64,000 bases of DNA from contig NZ_CP084742.1 in the NCBI RefSeq assembly GCF_020520285.1, forward strand, positions 3,038,001 through 3,102,000. Reading direction: 5' to 3'. Source of the stretch: Pseudomonas sp. L5B5 (GTDB lineage Bacteria; Pseudomonadota; Gammaproteobacteria; Pseudomonadales; Pseudomonadaceae). The notes below the pieces were generated by a model. The model did no database searches and was not told where the DNA came from. It saw only the letters and a list, made by a program, of their open reading frames with translations. Positions 42,009 to 51,185 of the stretch are shown in pieces. Each line of letters begins with the position of its first letter. Position 1 is the stretch's first letter. A program made the translations under genes and the position numbers.

Positions 42009-42956
42009 TCACAATTGCCCCTCTCCCAGAGGGTGCAAACCGCGAAAGATCTCCGCCTCCTCCACCAGCCAGTCATGCACCGCGCGTACGCCCGGATGGC
42101 TCAGTGCGCCCGGGGCATAGAGCAGCACGTAGCGCTTGTGATTGGGCACCGCCAGGCCGAACGGCACGATCAGGGTGCCACGCTCCAGCTCGTCGTTGAG
42201 CAGGGTGCGCCGGGCAATTGCCACGCCCATGCCGGCGATCGCCGCCTCGATGGTCAGGTGGTTGCGGTTGAAGGTGTGGCCCCGGCGCACATCGGCGCCT
42301 TCGAATCCTATGGCATTGAGGTAGAACTCCCACTCGGCGTATTCGTAGCTGCCACGCCAGGCGGTGATGTCATGCAACAGCGGGAAATGCGCCAGGTCCG
42401 CCGGACCATGCAAGGGTGGACGACCGCGCAACAGGCTCGGTGCACAGACCGGGAAGATCTGCTCGTCCAGCAGGGCGGTGGATTGCAGGCCCGGGTAGCT
42501 GCCATCGTTCAGGTCGATGGCCAAGTCGAAGTCGCCCTCATGCAGGGCCACGCTGCTGTCCTCCGCCACTAGTCGCAACTGGATCTCCGGATAACGCTGC
42601 TGCAGGCGTGGCAGGCGCGGGGTCAGCCACTTGCCGAGAAACGACGGGATCGAGCGCAAGCGCAAGGTCCCCCCGATCATTCCCGCATCCAGGCGCCGCA
42701 ATTCCGCGTCGATGCTGCCGTAGGCCTCGCTCACCGTCTGGGCCAGGCGCTGGCCTTCGGCGCTCAGTTCCACACCTCGGGGCCGGCGGTGGAACAGACG
42801 AAAGCCCAGGCGCTCTTCCAACTGGCGGATCTGCTGGCTGACCGCGCCGGGGGTGATGTGCAGTTCTTCAGCGCAACGGGTGAAGGACAGGTGCCGTGCC
42901 GCACAGGAAAACACATGCAGCCAGACATAGGTCTGGGCATGAAATTGTCGACTCAT
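42009..42956 (-). CDS. LysR-family regulator (DsdC-like) of serine catabolism
   Basis: 315-residue LysR regulator with an N-terminal helix-turn-helix (LSFTRCAEELHITPGAVSQQIRQLEERLG) and an effector domain that resembles DsdC (DEQIFPVCAPSLL, FPLLHD, FNRNHLTIEAAIAGMGVAIARR). It is divergent from sdaA and sdaC, so it probably activates serine deamination and uptake in response to serine. A TTTAG-N5-CTAAA palindrome lies immediately in front of its start. Confidence 0.9.
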   Translation of the reverse strand: MSRQFHAQTYVWLHVFSCAARHLSFTRCAEELHITPGAVSQQIRQLEERLGFRLFHRRPRGVELSAEGQRLAQTVSEAYGSIDAELRRLDAGMIGGTLRLRSIPSFLGKWLTPRLPRLQQRYPEIQLRLVAEDSSVALHEGDFDLAIDLNDGSYPGLQSTALLDEQIFPVCAPSLLRGRPPLHGPADLAHFPLLHDITAWRGSYEYAEWEFYLNAIGFEGADVRRGHTFNRNHLTIEAAIAGMGVAIARRTLLNDELERGTLIVPFGLAVPNHKRYVLLYAPGALSHPGVRAVHDWLVEEAEIFRGLHPLGEGQL

Positions 42957-42958
42957 CG

Positions 42959-42973
42959 TTTAGTCCTGCTAAA
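42959..42973. promoter_or_regulatory. LysR-type operator between the LysR gene and sdaA
   Basis: TTTAGTCCTGCTAAA, a perfect palindrome with a five-base spacer containing the T-N11-A pattern, placed three bases upstream of the LysR start codon. Likely an autoregulatory or activation site. Confidence 0.6.
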
Positions 42974-43091
42974 GGATCTCTTAGAAAGTTTCGTTGGTCA
43001 GTGCTGACCGAGACGGGCAGTATCGCCGACATTGCGCTTGTCCTACAAAAAATGGCAGCGATCTACCTTCCATTGCTTGTAAGGCTTTAGC

Positions 43092-44468
43092 ATGGCTATC
43101 AGTGTTTTTGATCTTTTCAAAGTCGGTATCGGCCCCTCCAGCTCCCACACCGTGGGCCCGATGCGCGCCGCCGCGACCTTCGCCCAGGCGCTGTTCGAAC
43201 AAGGCCTGCATCACCAGGTGCAGCGGGTGCAGATCCGCCTCTACGGCTCGCTGTCCGCCACCGGCGTCGGCCACGCCACCGACCGTGCCAGCGTCATGGG
43301 GCTGATGGGCGAATGGCCAGACAGCATCGACCCTACCAGCATCAACCCCCGCATCCAGTTGCTGCGCGAAAGCGGCCAGTTGTTGCTCGGCGGGCGCAGC
43401 CACATTGCCTTCGACTGGCAACAGGACCTGCTCCTGCTGGACGAAAGCCTGCCCTACCACCCCAACGCCATGTCCCTGACCGCCTTCGGTGAACGGGGCA
43501 CATTGCTGGAGCAGACCTACTATTCGGTGGGTGGCGGCTTCATCATCGAGGCGGCCCAGGTCGAGGCCGGCGCCGAAACCACGACCGGCGTCCAACTGCC
43601 TTACGACTTCAACAGTGCCGCCGAACTGCTGGCCCTGTGCAAGACCCACAAGCTGCGGGTCGGAGAACTGATGCTGGCCAATGAACGGGCCTGGCGCAGC
43701 GACGCCGAGATTCGTAGCGGCCTGCTGCACATCTGGTCGGTCATGCGCGAATGCGTGGACCAGGGCCTGCGTCACGAAGGCATCCTGCCCGGCGGCCTCG
43801 ACGTCCCCCGGCGCGCTGCCAAGCTGCACCGCAGCCTGCTGGAAATCGGCAAGCCGAATGTCATCACCTCGACCCTGTCGGCCATGGAATGGGTCAACCT
43901 CTATGCCCTGGCCGTGAACGAGGAAAATGCCGCTGGCGGACGCATGGTCACCGCGCCCACCAATGGCGCGGCAGGGATCATCCCGGCGGTGTTGCACTAC
44001 TACATGAAGTTCAACCCTCAGGCCTGTGACGACGACATCCTGAACTTTTTCCTCGGGGCTGCGGCCGTGGGCATCCTGTGCAAGAAGAACGCCTCGATCT
44101 CCGGCGCCGAAGTCGGTTGCCAGGGCGAGGTCGGCTCGGCCTGCGCCATGGCCGCAGCCGGCCTGGCGGAGATTCTCGGCGCCACCCCCGAGCAGCTGTG
44201 CAACGCTGCCGAGATCGGCCTGGAGCACAACCTCGGCCTGACCTGCGACCCGGTGGGCGGGCTGGTGCAGGTGCCCTGCATCGAGCGCAATGCGATCGCC
44301 GCAGTCAAGGCAATCAACGCGACCCAGATGGCCTTGCGCGGCGACGGCCAGCATTTCATTTCCCTGGACCGGGTGATCCGCACCATGCGCGATACCGGCG
44401 CCGACATGCACGACAAATACAAAGAGACTTCACGGGGCGGCCTGGCAGTGAGCTGGGTGGAGTGCTGA
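43092..44468 (+). CDS. sdaA: L-serine ammonia-lyase (iron-sulphur type)
   Basis: 458-residue cytoplasmic enzyme converting L-serine to pyruvate and ammonia. It has the N-terminal beta-domain start [20 protein letters not shown] and the C-terminal catalytic domain with the 4Fe-4S ligand cysteines C343 (EVGCQGE), C385 (LTCDPVGG) and C396 (VPCIER). Single-chain type, as in E. coli SdaA. It is followed after 63 bp by the serine transporter gene and is divergent from the LysR regulator. Confidence 0.96.
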   Translation: MAISVFDLFKVGIGPSSSHTVGPMRAAATFAQALFEQGLHHQVQRVQIRLYGSLSATGVGHATDRASVMGLMGEWPDSIDPTSINPRIQLLRESGQLLLGGRSHIAFDWQQDLLLLDESLPYHPNAMSLTAFGERGTLLEQTYYSVGGGFIIEAAQVEAGAETTTGVQLPYDFNSAAELLALCKTHKLRVGELMLANERAWRSDAEIRSGLLHIWSVMRECVDQGLRHEGILPGGLDVPRRAAKLHRSLLEIGKPNVITSTLSAMEWVNLYALAVNEENAAGGRMVTAPTNGAAGIIPAVLHYYMKFNPQACDDDILNFFLGAAAVGILCKKNASISGAEVGCQGEVGSACAMAAAGLAEILGATPEQLCNAAEIGLEHNLGLTCDPVGGLVQVPCIERNAIAAVKAINATQMALRGDGQHFISLDRVIRTMRDTGADMHDKYKETSRGGLAVSWVEC

Positions 44469-44531
44469 GGAGCACTCCCTGACCGTCCATGACACGTGAG
44501 CCCGAGCAAGAATAATAACGAGGCGATACCG

Positions 44532-45833
44532 ATGACCGATGTACCGACACCTGCTGCCCAGAACCCTGCCATTACCGCAGCAAGCGATACCGCGCCAGCC
44601 TCTCGGGGCTGGAGCAAGCACGACACTACCTGGATGCTCGGCCTGTATGGCACCGCCATCGGCGCCGGCACCCTGTTCCTGCCGATCAACGCCGGGGTAG
44701 GCGGCTTCTGGCCGATGATCGTACTGGCACTGCTGGCCTTCCCGATGACCTTCTTCGCCCACCGTGGCCTGACCCGCTTCGTTCTCTCCGGACGCTCCGG
44801 GGACATCACCGAAGTGGTGGAGGAACACTTCGGTGTCGGCGCCGGCAAGCTGATCACCCTGCTCTACTTCTTCGCAATCTTCCCGATCCTGCTGGTGTAC
44901 AGCGTGGCCCTGACCAACACCCTGGGCAGCTTCATGGAGCACCAGTTGCACATGACCCCGCCACCGCGGGCGCTGCTGTCGTTGCTGCTGATCCTGGGCC
45001 TGATGGCCATCGTGCGCTGCGGCCAGGGCGTGATCGTGCGAGCCATGAGCCTGCTGGTCTACCCCTTCGTCGCCGCCCTGCTGTTGCTGGCCCTGAGCCT
45101 GATTCCCAACTGGAACGGTGCGTTCTTCGCCTCGGCGGGTGAAGGCATGCCCCTGCCGCTGTTCTTCAAGACCCTGTGGCTGGCAATTCCGGTGATGGTG
45201 TTCTCGTTCAACCACTCGCCGATCATCTCGGCCTTTGCCCTGGACCAGAAACGTCACTACGGCGCCCAGGCCGAACGCAAGAGCAGCGGCATCCTGGCCA
45301 TGGCCCACGGCATGATGGTGCTGACGGTGATGTTCTTCTGCTTCAGTTGCGTGCTGGCCCTGTCGCCAGCGGACCTGGCCGCGGCCAAGGCGCAGAACAT
45401 CTCGGTCCTGTCGTACCTGGCCAACCACTTCCAGACCCCGGTCATTGCCTACGCCGCGCCACTGATCGCGCTGGTGGCGATCACCAAGTCGTTCCTGGGC
45501 CACTACATCGGCGCCAGCGAAGGCTTCCAGGGGCTGATCGTGAAGAGCTTGCGCGGTCGCGGTCGTTCCCTGTCGTCCGGGCGCCTGGAAAAGGTCACTG
45601 CGCTGTTCATGGTCCTCAGTTGCTGGGCCGTGGCCACTTTCAACCCGAGCATCCTGGGCATGATCGAGACCCTGGGCGGGCCGGTGATCGCCTGCCTGCT
45701 GTTCCTGATGCCGATGTACGCGATCCAGCGTGTGCCGTCGCTGCGCCAGTACTCGGGCCAGCTGTCGAACCTGTTCGTGGTGCTGATCGGCCTGATTGCC
45801 CTCTCGGCGATCATCTTCTCGTTCCTGCCCTGA
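44532..45833 (+). CDS. sdaC: Serine transporter, HAAAP family (SdaC-like)
   Basis: 433-residue inner-membrane proton/serine symporter with about eleven hydrophobic segments. The family block GWSKHDTTWMLGLYGTAIGAG is near residues 25-45, and NHSPIISAF is conserved in SdaC. ATG 44532 has GAGG nine bases upstream; GTG 44496 in frame is less likely. Together with sdaA it forms a serine uptake and degradation unit. Confidence 0.94.
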   Translation: MTDVPTPAAQNPAITAASDTAPASRGWSKHDTTWMLGLYGTAIGAGTLFLPINAGVGGFWPMIVLALLAFPMTFFAHRGLTRFVLSGRSGDITEVVEEHFGVGAGKLITLLYFFAIFPILLVYSVALTNTLGSFMEHQLHMTPPPRALLSLLLILGLMAIVRCGQGVIVRAMSLLVYPFVAALLLLALSLIPNWNGAFFASAGEGMPLPLFFKTLWLAIPVMVFSFNHSPIISAFALDQKRHYGAQAERKSSGILAMAHGMMVLTVMFFCFSCVLALSPADLAAAKAQNISVLSYLANHFQTPVIAYAAPLIALVAITKSFLGHYIGASEGFQGLIVKSLRGRGRSLSSGRLEKVTALFMVLSCWAVATFNPSILGMIETLGGPVIACLLFLMPMYAIQRVPSLRQYSGQLSNLFVVLIGLIALSAIIFSFLP

Positions 45834-45891
45834 AACGGAGCGGCAACGCAAAAGCGGACCTTGCGGTCAATGCCAGTCGGTTAAGAAGATT

Positions 45892-45991
45892 GTAGGAGCG
45901 AGGCTTGCCCGCGATGGAGTTGAGAGCGCTGCGTCTATCCAGCCAATACGCGCGGCCACTCACGACCATCGCGAGCAAGCTTCGCTCCTAC
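45892..45991. repeat. REP-type inverted repeat (GTAGGAGC family) after sdaC
   Basis: Arms 45892-45915 and 45968-45991 are reverse complements with two mismatches (GTAGGAGCGAGGCTTGCC...). Third copy of the family in the window. The remainder of 45834-46093 shows no gene. Confidence 0.88.
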
Positions 45992-46093
45992 AGGATTCCA
46001 GGGTTCATTGGCCGGCCAGTGGTCTGCAATTGCGAACTAATCTCGTACCTGGCCAGTCAATGACTGCACGATCCCAGCAGGCGGTGACGCATC

Positions 46094-46405
46094 ATGGACA
46101 ACCCATTGCAACTGATTAGCGACACTTTCGCTCCCCAGTACCAGGTCAACCTGAGCATCCAGGGCCTGGACGGCAGCATGATGCTGACCCTCTCCCAGGC
46201 CGGCCAGGTAGTGGCCAAGCGCATCATCAGTGCAGCCCAGCGCAATGACCCGCAACGCATCGAGCGCCTGGTACAGAGCATCCAGTTCGGCATCGCCATC
46301 GAGCAGGGCCACAGCGCCGTGGCGATCCTCCAGGCCATGACCAACGGCGACCGCCTACCCCTGCCGACGCCCCGGGAAACCGAGACGCAGGCCTTGCACC
46401 ACTAG
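46094..46405 (+). CDS. DUF3509 family protein
   Basis: 103-residue small protein of the Pseudomonas DUF3509 family, function unknown. Core pattern YQVNLSIQGLDGSMMLTLSQAGQVVAKR, then an amphipathic helix. Cytoplasmic, no signal peptide. Its stop codon TAG overlaps the stop of the convergent psiE gene inside CTAG (46402-46405), so the two genes end on the same four bases. Confidence 0.8.
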   Translation: MDNPLQLISDTFAPQYQVNLSIQGLDGSMMLTLSQAGQVVAKRIISAAQRNDPQRIERLVQSIQFGIAIEQGHSAVAILQAMTNGDRLPLPTPRETETQALHH

Positions 46406-46902
46406 ATCTCGCCCTTCTCCACTTCCGGATGCTCGCTGGAACCCGCGCCGACCTTGCGTTGCGGGTGCTCGATCTTCACCGAGGGAAACTGCGACGACGC
46501 ATAGCGCACCACCAGGATGGCAAAGGCCAGCAGCAGGATGCCGCCGCACAGGTAGATGATCCCCAGGTCCGGCGGATTGTGATGGGAAACGTTGGAGATC
46601 AGCAGCCGGGTCAGCGCGGTGATCGCCACGTAGATCAGGAAGCGCACCGGCATGTGGTTGGTCTTGAAGTAGATGCCTACCATCGCCCCCAACTCCAGGT
46701 AGATGAACAGCAGCAGGATGTCGTCGATCTTGATGTGGCCCGCCTCGATCATCTGCAGGAACTCCATCACCGCGGCCCAGGCAGTCACCGCGCCAATGGC
46801 GAACAGCGCCAGGTAGTGGAACGATTCGACGAACAAGTTGCCCAGGGACTCGACCAGTTGGTGAACGTTCTGCCGCAGGTTTTCGGCCCAATTGATTTTC
46901 AC
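46402..46902 (-). CDS. psiE: Phosphate-starvation-inducible PsiE family protein
   Basis: 166-residue inner-membrane protein with four membrane segments (about 25-45, 60-80, 87-105, 118-138) and the PsiE-family blocks IDDILLLFIYLELGAMVGIYF and MPVRFLIYVAITALTRLLI. The name comes from E. coli, where expression rises on phosphate starvation; the biochemical role is unknown. No PHO box was seen in the 270 bp upstream, so phosphate control is not supported here. Confidence 0.88.
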   Translation of the reverse strand: MKINWAENLRQNVHQLVESLGNLFVESFHYLALFAIGAVTAWAAVMEFLQMIEAGHIKIDDILLLFIYLELGAMVGIYFKTNHMPVRFLIYVAITALTRLLISNVSHHNPPDLGIIYLCGGILLLAFAILVVRYASSQFPSVKIEHPQRKVGAGSSEHPEVEKGEI

Positions 46903-47116
46903 GATGATTCTTCCTTAGGTCCTTTCGACCGGATGATGCGGATGGGACGTGACGGTTGTTCTGCATGCAGAAAAAAGGCCAGGGGCCCGTCTGTGAGATG
47001 GCGAGCCGGTGCCAGGAGGCACGTCGCTCCAGCGCCATTGCCGCCACGCAGAAAAAATTAACGTCTACATTAAAAAGCCACTATCCAAGGGAACGGGTTT
47101 CGCCTATTCTCTCGAC

Positions 47117-47132
47117 CTGTATATAGATACAG
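47117..47132 (+). promoter_or_regulatory. LexA (SOS) box upstream of yebG
   Basis: CTGTATATAGATACAG matches the consensus CTGT-N8-ACAG with a near-ideal AT-rich centre. It lies 43 bp before the yebG start and overlaps the probable -10 region. Confidence 0.9.
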
Positions 47133-47175
47133 TACTTGTACAGACCCATTATCGTGAAGGCATGTGAGGTGGTGA

Positions 47176-47517
47176 ATGGCCGTCGAAGTGGTATACCGCA
47201 GCAGCCGAGATCTGGAGCGCTTGTTCATGGATAAAGCCGAAGCTGACCGTCATGACAAAATGCTCGAACTGGCTGAGTTGCTGGCCGAAGTGTTGCAAAA
47301 AGCCGTGCCGTCGCTGAGCGAGCAGCAGGTGGAAGAAGCCGGGATCTACATGGCGAAAAACCGTGATGTGTTCGCCAAGGCGTTCAAGAGCCAACCGGAT
47401 GCATTGTCCGAGTTGCTCAGTGCTCCCGCTCCCGCGGTGGAGGCTGTTGAAGCGGAGCAACCTGCTGAAGCCGAAGCGCCGAGCAAGCCGGCGAAAGCGG
47501 CCAAGGCCGCGAAGTAG
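47176..47517 (+). CDS. yebG: YebG family DNA-damage-inducible protein
   Basis: 113-residue small cytoplasmic protein. The N-terminal ~75 residues (MAVEVVYRSSRDLERLFMDKAEADRHDKM...) match the YebG family; the C-terminal 40 residues are a low-complexity Ala/Pro/Glu/Lys tail. YebG is an SOS-regulon protein of unknown action; the LexA box upstream agrees. GGTGGTGA precedes ATG 47176. A rho-independent terminator follows 20 bp after the stop. Confidence 0.9.
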   Translation: MAVEVVYRSSRDLERLFMDKAEADRHDKMLELAELLAEVLQKAVPSLSEQQVEEAGIYMAKNRDVFAKAFKSQPDALSELLSAPAPAVEAVEAEQPAEAEAPSKPAKAAKAAK

Positions 47518-47537
47518 GCTTAACCCGAATTGAATGA

Positions 47538-47566
47538 GCCCTGTGCCCACGGCACAGGGCTTTTTT
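47538..47566 (+). terminator. Rho-independent terminator after yebG
   Basis: GCCCTGTGCC-CAC-GGCACAGGGC, a perfect 10-bp stem, followed by six T (47561-47566). Confidence 0.93.
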
Positions 47567-47635
47567 CATGCTTGGGGATGAAGCTTGCGCTCGACCGCCT
47601 TTACGTACTCACCACGCTCATGGAATAGCGTCCCA

Positions 47636-47677
47636 CACCCTGCACCCTGCACCCTGCACCCTGCACCCTGCACCCTG
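47636..47677. repeat. Tandem heptanucleotide repeat, six copies of CACCCTG
   Basis: Six perfect head-to-tail copies of CACCCTG between the yebG terminator and the convergent dehydrogenase gene. The unit is not a multiple of three and no gene covers it. A simple-sequence locus likely to vary in copy number among strains. Confidence 0.95.
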
Positions 47678-47761
47678 CCGGACAATACCCACAGGCGATG
47701 TCCATGGCCTCCAGGATGCGGTCCTCTACAGCGCCAACCGCCTCGAGCCGGATGCCGACGC

Positions 47762-48781
47762 CTAGCGATACAGCACTCGCTCTGCCAGCTCATCGGCCAC
47801 CCGTGCCGGAGAGCGTTTTTCTGCCTGGGCGTGGGCGAAGATCTCCGTCAGGCGCAGGCTGATCTGCGACAGGTGGGCGGTAATCATCGGCAGTTCTTCA
47901 TTGTGGTGCTTGAGCGACACATAGATCAGCCCCCCGGCGTTGATCACGTAGTCGGGGGCATAAAGAATGCCGCGCCGCTCCAACTGGTCGGCGACCTGCA
48001 GGTTGGTCAGCTGGTTGTTGGCAGAACCGGCCACCGCCGAACAGCGCAACTGCGCCACGCTCCGGCTGTTGAGCACAGCCCCCAGGCCACAGGGCGCAAG
48101 GATGTCGCAAGGCGTGCTGAGCAAGGCATCGTTGGCCACCGGGTGCGCGCCGAACTGTTCCATGGCCAGCTGGACCTTGCCGGAATCGATGTCGCTGACC
48201 AGCAACTCGGCGCCAGCGGCGTGCAGTTGTTCGGCCAAGGCATAACCGACATTGCCCAGGCCCTGGATCGCCACCCGCAGGCCCTCCAGATTGTCACTGC
48301 CCAGGCGGGCCATGGCGGTGCTGCGAATGCCGGCGAACACCCCCATGGCCGCATGAGGGGCCGGATCGCCAGAGGTGCTGGTACTGGTGACATAACGAGT
48401 CTGCTGGGCGATGCAGTCCATGTCGGCCACCGAGGTGCCGCTGTCGATGGCGGTGATGTAGCGTCCGTCCAGTTGCTCGATGCAGCGACCGAAGGCCTCG
48501 AACAGCGCGGCGCGATTTTCCACATGGGCCGCACGAATGATCACTGCGGTACCGCCCCCCTGGGGCAGGCCGGCCAGGGCGGCCTTGTAGCTCATGCCCT
48601 GGGCCAGCCGCGCGGCATCGGCCACGGCACTCGCGTCGTCGGGATAGGGCAGATAACGGCAACCGCCCAGGGCGGGCCCCAGGCGGTTGTTGTGGATGGC
48701 GATCACTGCCTTCAACCCGGTCGCAGGGTCGACGCTGAGGTGCAGCGATTCAAGGCGGGTGCTGTGCATGAGAGCGAACAT
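47762..48781 (-). CDS. Leucine dehydrogenase-family protein with catalytic Lys replaced by Thr
   Basis: 339-residue Glu/Leu/Phe/Val dehydrogenase family protein. It keeps the substrate-binding lysine K66 (GMSYKAALAG), Asp113 (AIDSGTS) and the NAD-binding GLGNVG motif (~residue 174), and aligns well with Bacillus leucine dehydrogenase. The family catalytic lysine (K80 in Bacillus, in GGAKTVI) aligns with Thr78 here (GGGTAVI, codon ACC at 48548-48550). If correct, normal oxidative deamination should be strongly impaired. The reading frame is otherwise intact, so the protein may have a changed role, or this may be a strain-specific substitution. Confidence 0.88.
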   Translation of the reverse strand: MFALMHSTRLESLHLSVDPATGLKAVIAIHNNRLGPALGGCRYLPYPDDASAVADAARLAQGMSYKAALAGLPQGGGTAVIIRAAHVENRAALFEAFGRCIEQLDGRYITAIDSGTSVADMDCIAQQTRYVTSTSTSGDPAPHAAMGVFAGIRSTAMARLGSDNLEGLRVAIQGLGNVGYALAEQLHAAGAELLVSDIDSGKVQLAMEQFGAHPVANDALLSTPCDILAPCGLGAVLNSRSVAQLRCSAVAGSANNQLTNLQVADQLERRGILYAPDYVINAGGLIYVSLKHHNEELPMITAHLSQISLRLTEIFAHAQAEKRSPARVADELAERVLYR

Positions 48782-48962
48782 CGACGGGCTCCCGAATCAC
48801 TTCTTGTAGTCGCCAGTATAGGCTTGCGCCCGAAAATTGCTGCGCCGCGCAGGAATAAGCACCGGCGCTTTGCAACCCAGGAGAAATAACTGCCAGCGAC
48901 TGTGTCAGCACTGGACGAAGCGCCATGACGGGGCTAAAACGAGGCATTCGTCGGAGGTTGCC

Positions 48963-49766
48963 ATGAACCCGCGCCAAGCCTTTTTCGCCTGCCTGCACCG
49001 CTCGCCGCCTGCCTTGCTGGAGGCTGCGCTGTGGATCGCGGCCGAACACCATCCGCAACTGGTTCCAGGCCTGCTGCTGGACGAGTTCAAGCATGTCCAG
49101 CAGCAGGTAGCCGGCAGCCTGCCCTCGCTACCTGCCAGCGAACTGGGCCAACCCCTGTTGCGGCGGATGAACGACCTGGGATTCCAGCAGGACGAGTACC
49201 TGCCCCTGCGGCCCCAGGCAGCGTTGATGGACAGTGTCCTCGAACGGCGACGCGGACAGCCCCTGGCCCTGGCCTTGATAGCCCTGGAACTGGCGCAGCG
49301 GCTGCACATTCCCCTGGTGGGGGTGAATTTTCCCGGCCATTTCCTGCTGCGGGTGCCCGGCGCCGACCACCTGCTCGACCCCTGCGGCGGGCGTCGCCTG
49401 TACCCCAATGATTGCCGTGAGTTGCTGCAACGCCAGTACGGCGCCCACCTCAAGCTCAACGCCGAGCACCTGGCCGCCGCCGAGCCGAGGCAGATGTTCC
49501 AGCGCCTGTCACGCAACTTGCGCCAGTTGCACCTGTCCCACGACGACTTCCTCGGCGCCCTGGTCGATGCCGAGCGGGTACTGGAACTGGGCGACGGCAG
49601 CGCCGCCGACTACCTGGCCCGCGCCAGCCTCTACCAGCGCCTGGAATGCCCCAACGCCGAACGCTTCGACCTCGAGCATGCCCTGCTGCTCAGCGACGAC
49701 CCGATCCAGCGCTTGCGCCTGACCGAGCGCCTGGGGCACCTGCCGCCCAACCACGTGGTGCACTGA
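48963..49766 (+). CDS. SirB1-family protein (transglutaminase-like / TPR)
   Basis: 267-residue cytoplasmic protein. The SirB1 core RRRGQPLALALIALELAQRL, GVNFPGHFLLRV and LDPCGGRRLYP is present, followed by a C-terminal helical repeat region. The family has a transglutaminase-like fold but no proven enzyme activity. ATG 48963 has GGAGG eight bases upstream. It lies 70 bp before the methyltransferase gene in the same direction. Confidence 0.88.
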   Translation: MNPRQAFFACLHRSPPALLEAALWIAAEHHPQLVPGLLLDEFKHVQQQVAGSLPSLPASELGQPLLRRMNDLGFQQDEYLPLRPQAALMDSVLERRRGQPLALALIALELAQRLHIPLVGVNFPGHFLLRVPGADHLLDPCGGRRLYPNDCRELLQRQYGAHLKLNAEHLAAAEPRQMFQRLSRNLRQLHLSHDDFLGALVDAERVLELGDGSAADYLARASLYQRLECPNAERFDLEHALLLSDDPIQRLRLTERLGHLPPNHVVH

Positions 49767-49836
49767 ATCCCCGGCTGCCGCATCGCCAGTGCAACAATGC
49801 CCGCCGCCCACCTGTCTGCTGCAAGGATGAAAAAGC

Positions 49837-50649
49837 ATGAACAGCGCCGAACGCTTTCTCCAGGACTTCCACCAGCGCCGCCCCGGTACCACGCCACCGG
49901 CCTTCGCCGGACTGCGCCTGGGCCAACGCGGTTGTTCCTACGACATGCTGGCAGCCACGCTCAATCCGTCGCGAGCCGAGCCCCGGGTACTGGACCTGGG
50001 TTGCGGCGACGGCTTCCTGCTCGATCTGCTGGCCAGGCACCACCCCTCGGCGCAGTTGATCGGTGTCGACATGAGCGCCACCGAACTGCAGGCGGCCCAC
50101 GTGCGCCTGGCGGGCCGTGGGCGACTGCTTGAAGAACGGGCACAGTCCCTTTCCCTCGCCAGTGCCAGCATCGACGCGGTGCTCTCCCACCTGGCGCTGA
50201 TGCTCATGGGCGATCTCGATCAGGTGCTGCAAGAGGTTCACCGAGTGCTCGTCCCGGGCGGCCAACTGTCTGCGGTGGTGGGCCGGGAGTTTCTCCTCGG
50301 GGAGCTGGGCCAGCACTACCTGCAAGTGTTCCGCGCCGCTGCTCGGCGCGATCACCTGGCGTTCCTGCCCCTGGTGGATCCCCGGGCGCAGTCGGAGGAT
50401 GGCTGGCGACACCTGTTGAGCCGACACTTCACCGCGCTGGACTTCGAAGCATTGGACCTGCCCTGGACGCCGACCTTCGAAGAGCTGTGGAACTCCCTCG
50501 GGGACACCTACGACCTGGATCGCCTGACGCCCGCCAACCGCGCCCGGATGAAGCAGGAGCTGCACGACGCCACCCGCCACCTGCACCGCGCCGACGGCAC
50601 CCTGCCGACCGGCTGGGGGCTGCTGCTGATCCAGGCCAGGGCCGGGTGA
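49837..50649 (+). CDS. Class I SAM-dependent methyltransferase
   Basis: 270-residue cytoplasmic methyltransferase. SAM-binding motif I is VLDLGCGDGFLLDLL (~residues 51-65), the acidic motif II is LIGVDMSATEL, and a post-motif HRVLVPGGQLSAVVG is present. Methyltransf_11/25-like; the substrate is not predictable. It precedes the GNAT acetyltransferase by 56 bp, and the three genes 48963-51173 may form one transcription unit. Confidence 0.85.
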   Translation: MNSAERFLQDFHQRRPGTTPPAFAGLRLGQRGCSYDMLAATLNPSRAEPRVLDLGCGDGFLLDLLARHHPSAQLIGVDMSATELQAAHVRLAGRGRLLEERAQSLSLASASIDAVLSHLALMLMGDLDQVLQEVHRVLVPGGQLSAVVGREFLLGELGQHYLQVFRAAARRDHLAFLPLVDPRAQSEDGWRHLLSRHFTALDFEALDLPWTPTFEELWNSLGDTYDLDRLTPANRARMKQELHDATRHLHRADGTLPTGWGLLLIQARAG

Positions 50650-50705
50650 CAGCGGCGCTCGGGCTCTGGCAGGATGGGCGGCTCACACCAGGGAACGGAC
50701 ACAGC

Positions 50706-51173
50706 ATGCTTATCAGAAAAGCCCATGGCGACGACGCACAACGGGTCTTCGACATTCGCAACCAGGCCATCAACCACCAATGCACTGGTCACTATCCGGC
50801 CGCCGACCTGCAGGTCTGGACCGCAGGCAGCCTGGGGGAATACTTCATCGAAGTACTGGAGAAGACCGGGCACGTCGCAGTGATCGACGAACAAGTCACC
50901 GCCAGCGGCATGCTCGACCTCGAGTCGGGCCAGGTCGATGCGGTGTTCGTCGACCCAGCCTACATGGGCCGCGGGATCGGCCGGCAGATGATGGACTACC
51001 TCGAACAGCAGGCCCTGCAGGCCGGCCTGTCGCACCTGATCCTGGACTCGACCCTGAATGCCGCCGACTTCTATCGCCAGTGTGGTTTCGTCGGCGAGCG
51101 CATTGCCCAGTACCAGTCGCCCCGGGGCCTGACCCTGGCCTGCGTGCCAATGATCAAGCACCTGGCACGCTGA
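50706..51173 (+). CDS. GNAT-family N-acetyltransferase
   Basis: 155-residue acetyltransferase. The acetyl-CoA binding motif is DPAYMGRGIGRQMMDYLEQQ (Q/R-x-x-G-x-G) and the C-terminal AADFYRQCGFVGE is the usual motif B. The substrate is unknown. ATG 50706 starts the family pattern MLIRKAHGDDAQRVFDIRN. It is convergent with the MFS gene, with a 12-bp gap. Confidence 0.88.
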   Translation: MLIRKAHGDDAQRVFDIRNQAINHQCTGHYPAADLQVWTAGSLGEYFIEVLEKTGHVAVIDEQVTASGMLDLESGQVDAVFVDPAYMGRGIGRQMMDYLEQQALQAGLSHLILDSTLNAADFYRQCGFVGERIAQYQSPRGLTLACVPMIKHLAR

Positions 51174-51185
51174 CCCGGGTCCGCC

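Noticed and set aside
47636-47677. CRISPR-like look of the tandem CACCCTG array
   Set aside because: Units are 7 bp with no spacers and no cas genes nearby, so it is a simple tandem repeat.
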